From Cordilura impudica (Eukaryota > Arthropoda > Insecta > Diptera > Scathophagidae): a DNA stretch of 64,000 nt. This document shows positions 59,345 through 64,000 of this stretch, one piece after another. Position 1 is the stretch's first letter; every line of letters starts with the position of its first letter. The translations under genes and the position numbers were made by a program. The stretch covers positions 166,894,709 through 166,958,708 of the forward strand of contig OY821521.1 of NCBI GenBank assembly GCA_963682025.1, in the 5' to 3' direction. The notes beneath the pieces are model-generated. The model did not search any database, had not been told where the DNA came from, and saw nothing but the letters and a program-made list of their open reading frames with translations.

Positions 59345-60485
59345 ATATGTGGTGATACTTGCTTAGGCCAATGGACACGTGCAGTATGTATATACACACA
59401 ACTGCAATGACTTCAACAATAAGAAGAATTACAACATATACAATATATCTTAAGAAAAACAACAAACACACTGTAAAATTTTATTTTTTCAAGTTTTTTC
59501 AAAGTTTCATTCATAACTCGTGGCCCCTTTCACCGATTTTGAAGACTTTAAATAGCAACTCCTTTGGGATGTCAATAAACGATTTTGTACAAAAACGAAC
59601 GGTCTAGCTTAGATATTGACGGCGTGATCGTGATTTCAACAGACAGATGGTCATCGATAAATCAACTTCCCTTGTTATAATGATCAAGAAAATATATGGT
59701 TTTGGGGTCTCCGGAATTTATTTCGATGCGTTACAATCGGAATGACAAACCTATATACATATACCCTGTGCCACTGAGGTGTGGAGGGTATAAAAATGCA
59801 ATATTGTACGAAGTGTATTAAACATTCAAAAGTACACGTAAGCATAGCAGACGGTGCAAACAAATTGACGAATATATTTGTGGTCGCAAGCATTAACCGC
59901 CTAAGTCGAAAAAAGCATGCTTTCGAGAAAAATAACTTTTTATATAAATATAATTGGGGATTCTTAGGACTTGGGTCAGTATGTTTTTATTAATATCGTT
60001 TCAAATAACATTGTGAGAGCATATATGTATAACTAAAATCGTTCTTAAGCAGACTTAGGCGGTTATCGATTGTGACCACAGATAAGTAAGACAGTGGGAA
60101 TGCAGTTTTTTCTTAAATTGGCTCCAATCTAATGTTTTTAAATATTATGAAAAACATGAGATTTACAAACTAAAAGCATATAACCGTTATTTCATTAAAC
60201 TTTTTCTACTAGGCCATTTTATGTATGAGATCAAAAAATCTTTTGTTTTATTACAAAACTTGATTTAACTTGAGTTTTCTTCACACTAATAAGATTAACT
60301 TGAAAAGATATATATGTAGATTTATTATATATTTTTAATAGTTATTTCAAAAAAAAAATTATTAATAATTTATATTACAATATTTTTTCCCACATGAAGA
60401 CTTTTTTTACAACTACATAGTAAATAGTAACATATCAGATGGAGTGTATCAAGGATTCGGCACAGCCGAAATTTACACTCTTAAT
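59345..60485. mobile_element. DINE-like family C sequences, two adjoining parts in opposite orientation
   Basis: The part from about 59350 to 59797 ends GGTGTGGAGGGTATAAAAA, the complement of the family C start. The part from 59800 to 60485 follows the internal order of the 27257 copy (CCGCCTAAGTCGAAAAAAGC, GGCGGTTATCGATTGTGACC). It ends with the GATTCGGCACAGCCGAAATT hairpin and ACACTCTTA. Either two insertions or one rearranged element. Confidence 0.6.
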
Positions 60486-60944
60486 TCTTTCTATTCAATC
60501 TTAATTATTCATAGATTTACATAATACTCATAATGCCGTGAGAAAATTGTATATTGATTGAAAGGCCATTTTGTTTGTACTATAGATACATATGTACATA
60601 GTAAATGAATATTTTCTTTTATACTTTTATATACTTATGTACATACAGTCAGTGACAATACATTGCAAACTTCGAAATTTTCCGAAAAAATCAAAACTTT
60701 CCAATTTTGCTTTTTAATAATTTCGAAATTTACTCTTTAGTGTGTTCTCTATCGAAATAGATAAACGAAAAAAATTTTTTTTTTATGACAAAACAATGGA
60801 AACTTCTAAACTTATGTACCAAAGTTGATATAAACTACAAAAATTGCAGATGATATGAAAGAAAATGTATAAAATCTTAACTGCAATTTAAATATTTTTA
60901 ATTTCTGATGTTTTCTTTCCACTGTTTTCTTAAACACAATCATA

Positions 60945-61456
60945 CTTATACCCTGTGTATGTGTTCAGGGTATAATGACTTTGTGATGTCCGTCCGTCCG
61001 TCCGTCTGTGTGTCCATGTAAACCTTGTAAGTAAATGGTGTAAGTAAATAATTTTCCCTTGCCCATAGGAAGAACCATATTGAAATTGGTGAAAATCGAT
61101 TCATGTTCAGACCTAGTCCTCATAAAAATGACCCTATGAGATCGACTTAAATTGCCCAAATTATCATATAGATCTCGGTCAAATTGGGATTGTGTATGTT
61201 TATTACATCCATTTATTAGTAGTCCAAAAATAAACTTTGTAGGACAATTCCTATAAAAAAAAATCTATAAAAAAAAAACAAAAATATTGCACAAATTTTT
61301 GAAATTTGGTTTTTATATGTTTTTGTCAAAAATAAGTGACCTTACCAAATATGGTCAGGATCGGGGTATTTTTCGATCTAGTCCCCATATAAATATAGCA
61401 TCCGATATGAACTTTTTCATATGCGAAGGTCCAGACCGATTATAATTTTCTTGCTT
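60945..61456 (-). mobile_element. DINE-like family A, internally deleted inverted copy
   Basis: ATACCCTGTGTATGTGTTCA then GGGTATAATGACTTTGTGAT goes straight into a (GTCC)n tract (60988-61007), skipping sequence present in the long copies. It ends GGTCCAGACCGATTATAATT then TTCTTGCTTG, with half of the hairpin degraded. Confidence 0.65.
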
Positions 61457-61477
61457 GTTTTTAGTATTTTAATATTA

Positions 61478-61854
61478 CCTATAATATTAATAGGCTAGGC
61501 GATTTCTTGTGACCGATGGTTTGTTCTATCGTTTTATCCCGATTTTGATCAAGCGTATATTATTTGAAAGGTATTTCTTTTAAGCTGTTTTGCAGATTTA
61601 CAGATTTTTAAATTTTTTCCTTTATTTTGAGTAAATTTCATTTAAAGTTACTACTAACACATACATAAAATTACACAATACTATGTGTGTGTTTATTAAA
61701 TTTGTTAATGTGTTTGTAATAAAAATGAGTTTGTTTTTTGTGTTGATTTGTGAATTGGCTATTATTGATTAGCACACCTTTAGGGTCTTTATTTAATGAA
61801 AAAATAAAATTTCCTAGAATTTGCACACGAATTTCGAGGGCTGGAATCTGCTAG
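61478..61854 (+). mobile_element. Non-autonomous Helitron (family B), copy 5
   Basis: Starts CCTATAATATTAATAGGC (first T changed to C) and ends with the CGAATTTCG hairpin, GGCTGGAATCTG and CTAG|T. Directly adjoins the Tc1-like element to its right. Confidence 0.8.
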
Positions 61855-62152
61855 TAATTATAATTATTATAAAATAATGGCAAGAATAAAGTTTTAAGAA
61901 GAGTTAAAAACCAGAAAAACATGATTTTACTGCTGGTCTTAAGCAAAAGAAAATCTGTGAGAAATATTCTATGAATAAATCCATACTTTCGAAAATTATT
62001 AAAAATTATGTTGAGAGAGGTACGGTGCGGATTCAACATTTAGGCGCAGGCCCCGTAAAACGAATCAAAAACATGATAATTTAATAGCAGGAGAGTTTAA
62101 AAAATGTCCAAAAATGCTACATAAAGAGGTCATTAACAATCTGAAACTAAAA

Positions 62153-62932
62153 CAAGTAAGAAAATTATAGTCGGTCTAGACCGACTATACGATACCCTAT
62201 ACCATGCGTTTAGAGACCTATCTCTTAGGCCCAACTAACTGGACATGGAAAATAAGCAAAAACCAAATTGGAGTGGGATTTTTATTAATTTTTTTGGCTG
62301 CAGATATGAAAAAGTTCATATCGGATGCTATATCTATATAGGGACTTGGTCCAAAAATGGACCGATCCTGATCATGTTTGGTAAAGTCTCTTGTATTTTG
62401 CAAAAATATATACAAACAAAATTTGAGAAGAATAAGTGCAATATTTTTGTTTTTTAATAGATTTAAGTGAAGATCGGGAAGCAGCTCTATATGGGGTCAA
62501 ATGGATCATTTTTGGACTACTCATTAATGGATGTAATGAACGCATACAAACCCAATTTGAGTAAGATCTATATGACAATTTGGATCTTATGGCAATTTAT
62601 GTCGATTTCATATGGGTAATTTGTATGGGGGCTAGGTCTGAACATGGACCGATTCTCACCAATTTCAATAGCGTTCATCCCATGGCCGATAGAAGCTTAT
62701 GTACCAAATTTCATCAAAATATATTCATATTTGCGACCTGCAGTTTGATTACAAGCTTTACATGGACACACAGACGGACGGACGGACGGACGGACATTGT
62801 TAAATCAACTCAGAAAGTGATTCTGATTCGATCGGTATAATTAAAGATGGGTCTAGGTCAAATATTTTTGGTTGTTACAAACAGCAGCACAAAGTCATTA
62901 TACCCAAACCACATAGTGGTATAGGGTATAAA
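62153..62932 (+). mobile_element. DINE-1/mini-me-like element, family A, complete copy 3
   Basis: Starts CAAGTAAGAAAATTATAGTC with the perfect hairpin, ends ATAGTGGTATAGGGTATA. It interrupts the Tc1-like transposase between its DNA-binding and catalytic halves. Closely matches copies 33224 and 47358. Confidence 0.85.
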
Positions 62933-63260
62933 AATATGTGCTAAAACTGTTTCCCGACGCGCAATTGAGTCTTAATTTCGTTGTTATCGCCCTCTGAAGA
63001 AGGAACGGGTCAACATGGAATTGGAACATGGAGGCCATATGAAAAAACGTTTGTACGTCTAACAAAGGGGAAAAGACTAGATCCAAAATATACAAATAAG
63101 TTTGGCGGTGGTAATATTATGGTATGGGGTTGGATTTTGGGCCAAGGAATGGGTCCAAGTCATGTATTAAAAGATACTCGAACTGAAATTGGATACAGGT
63201 CAACTCTAAATGACGAAATGGTCTGGAAGTTTCAACAAGACAAAGACCCTAAACACACCT

Positions 63261-63553
63261 CCAAAGTTGTAACCGATTGGCTACAATCTAATGCAGTTTG
63301 TATTTTGGAATAGCCAGCCCAATCACCAGATCTAAATCTCATAGAAAATCTATGGGCAATTCTAGATCGCAAAATACGGGCACGGAATTACATAAAAACG
63401 ACAGATCCAAAGTTGTAACCGATTGGCTACAATCTAATGCAGTTTGTATTTTGGAATAGCCAGCCCAATCACCAGATCTAAATCTCATAGAAAATCTATG
63501 GGTAATTCTAGATCGCAAAATACGGGCACGGAATTACATAAAAACGACAGATC
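63261..63553 (+). repeat. 156-bp tandem duplication within the Tc1-like transposase
   Basis: CCAAAGTTGTAACCGATTGG starts at 63261 and again at 63417. The sequences run in parallel to ACGACAGATC, with one obvious difference (GGGCAATTCT versus GGGTAATTCT). Both units carry the same TAG in the ILE-stop-PAQ segment. Confidence 0.9.
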
Positions 63554-63749
63554 TTATAGAGGCAGTTAATTCAGAGTGACATAAAATTTCAATGGATATC
63601 ATCAACAATTTAATTGACACTATGCCCCGGCGTTGTGAATCAGTACTAAAATGTAATGGATACCCAACAACATATTGAAACCAAAAATAGGGGGAAAGTT
63701 TTCAATTGATTAATATGTAGTAAATGTTTCCAATGTTTTGTCAACACCA

Positions 63750-64000
63750 TCTATAATATTAATAGGCAAGTCGATTTCTTGTGACCGATATAAAAATTTT
63801 AGTTACTAACCGATTTTGGTAAAAAATACCCCTTTCGAAAGGTATTTATTTTTAGTTGTCCACCATATTTACAGATTTGCACCGTCTTTCACATTTTTTT
63901 GGAGTAACGCGCAATTAAAGTTGCTACTAACCCATACATAAAACACGTTTAAGCTTCAAATAGAAAACTATACAATTCTGTATGTGTGTTTATTAAATTT
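63750..64000 (+). mobile_element. Non-autonomous Helitron (family B), copy 6, cut by window end
   Basis: A|TCTATAATATTAATAGGC followed by the family order (TTCTTGTGACCGAT, GAAAGGTATTTATTTT, TTTACAGATTT...). The 3' hairpin and CTAG lie beyond the window. Confidence 0.75.

Larger units (their letters stand above)
61865..63700 (+). pseudogene. Tc1-like transposase, split by a family A insertion, with nonsense codon and internal duplication
   Basis: Before 62150 the plus strand reads helix-turn-helix-like sequence (...LSKIIKNYVERGTVRIQHLG). After the family A insertion (62153-62932) it resumes with VSRRAIES and then FGGGNIMVWGW, the block after the first catalytic Asp, and KFQQDKDPKHTSKVVTDWLQ with the second Asp. 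The third motif, PAQSPDLNLIENLW, follows a TAG where family members have Trp (ILE-stop-PAQSPDLN). A 156-bp segment (63261-63416) is then repeated at 63417-63553 with about one mismatch. The frame is thus broken by insertion, nonsense and duplication. Terminal repeats were not located. Confidence 0.8.

Noticed and set aside
62981..63313. Intact short transposase gene beginning with its own ATG
   Set aside because: It is the middle of a Tc1-like transposase; the N-terminal half lies before the family A insertion and the C-terminal motif continues after a TAG.

Overview
This window is an AT-rich, repeat-rich nuclear segment from a higher (probably calyptrate, blowfly- or house-fly-like) dipteran. 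The evidence is spliced genes with GT-AG introns and fly-like orthologues (RacGAP50C/tumbleweed, synaptogyrin, Echs1, Mecr, RpL15). Large numbers of short non-autonomous transposons carrying GTCY-type tetranucleotide tracts, known from dipteran mini-me/DINE-1 elements, support this. Nothing bacterial, viral or organellar was recognised.

Layout. Positions 1-28,400 hold no gene I can recognise. They contain non-autonomous Helitrons, DINE-like elements, a LINE 3' fragment, a hAT element with both ends (8677-11111), a second decayed hAT-like transposase broken by a MITE, a 3.3 kb degenerate satellite built from an ~18-bp unit (15180-18490), a tRNA-derived SINE, and tandem arrays. The first coding exon of synaptogyrin lies at 28413-28541 on the minus strand and ends in a clean GTAAGT donor. 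The rest of that gene must lie to the left, so much of the first 28 kb may be its first intron. Two large foldback (palindromic) elements sit on either side of this exon. From 32 to 38.5 kb there is another transposon-rich stretch with nested Tc1-like, DINE-like and Helitron insertions.

The gene-dense core runs from 39.1 to 55.8 kb. It contains Echs1 (minus) with a 2.75 kb transposon-filled intron; tum/RacGAP50C (plus), divergent from Echs1; a mitochondrial trans-2-enoyl-CoA reductase gene (Mecr copy 1, minus), convergent with tum with facing poly(A) signals; RpL15 (minus); and two further tandem Mecr paralogues (plus). Echs1 and Mecr act in mitochondrial fatty-acid beta-oxidation and type II fatty-acid synthesis respectively, so two linked mitochondrial acyl-chain enzymes share the locus, one of them in three copies. 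Mecr copy 2 keeps the reading frame of the mitochondrial leader but has lost its ATG.

Positions 55.8-64 kb return to repeats: tandem and dispersed duplications, a ~590 bp array of a 7-bp unit, DINE-like and Helitron elements, and a Tc1-like transposase split by a DINE-like insertion, carrying a nonsense codon and an internal 156-bp duplication.

The least ordinary observations are the three-copy Mecr family with start-codon loss in one member, the large palindromic mariner-type elements that would form kilobase hairpin RNAs, the Helitron family with clear 5'-TC...hairpin...CTAG-3' ends, and the higher-order satellite. All calls come from reading the sequence; no searches were run.
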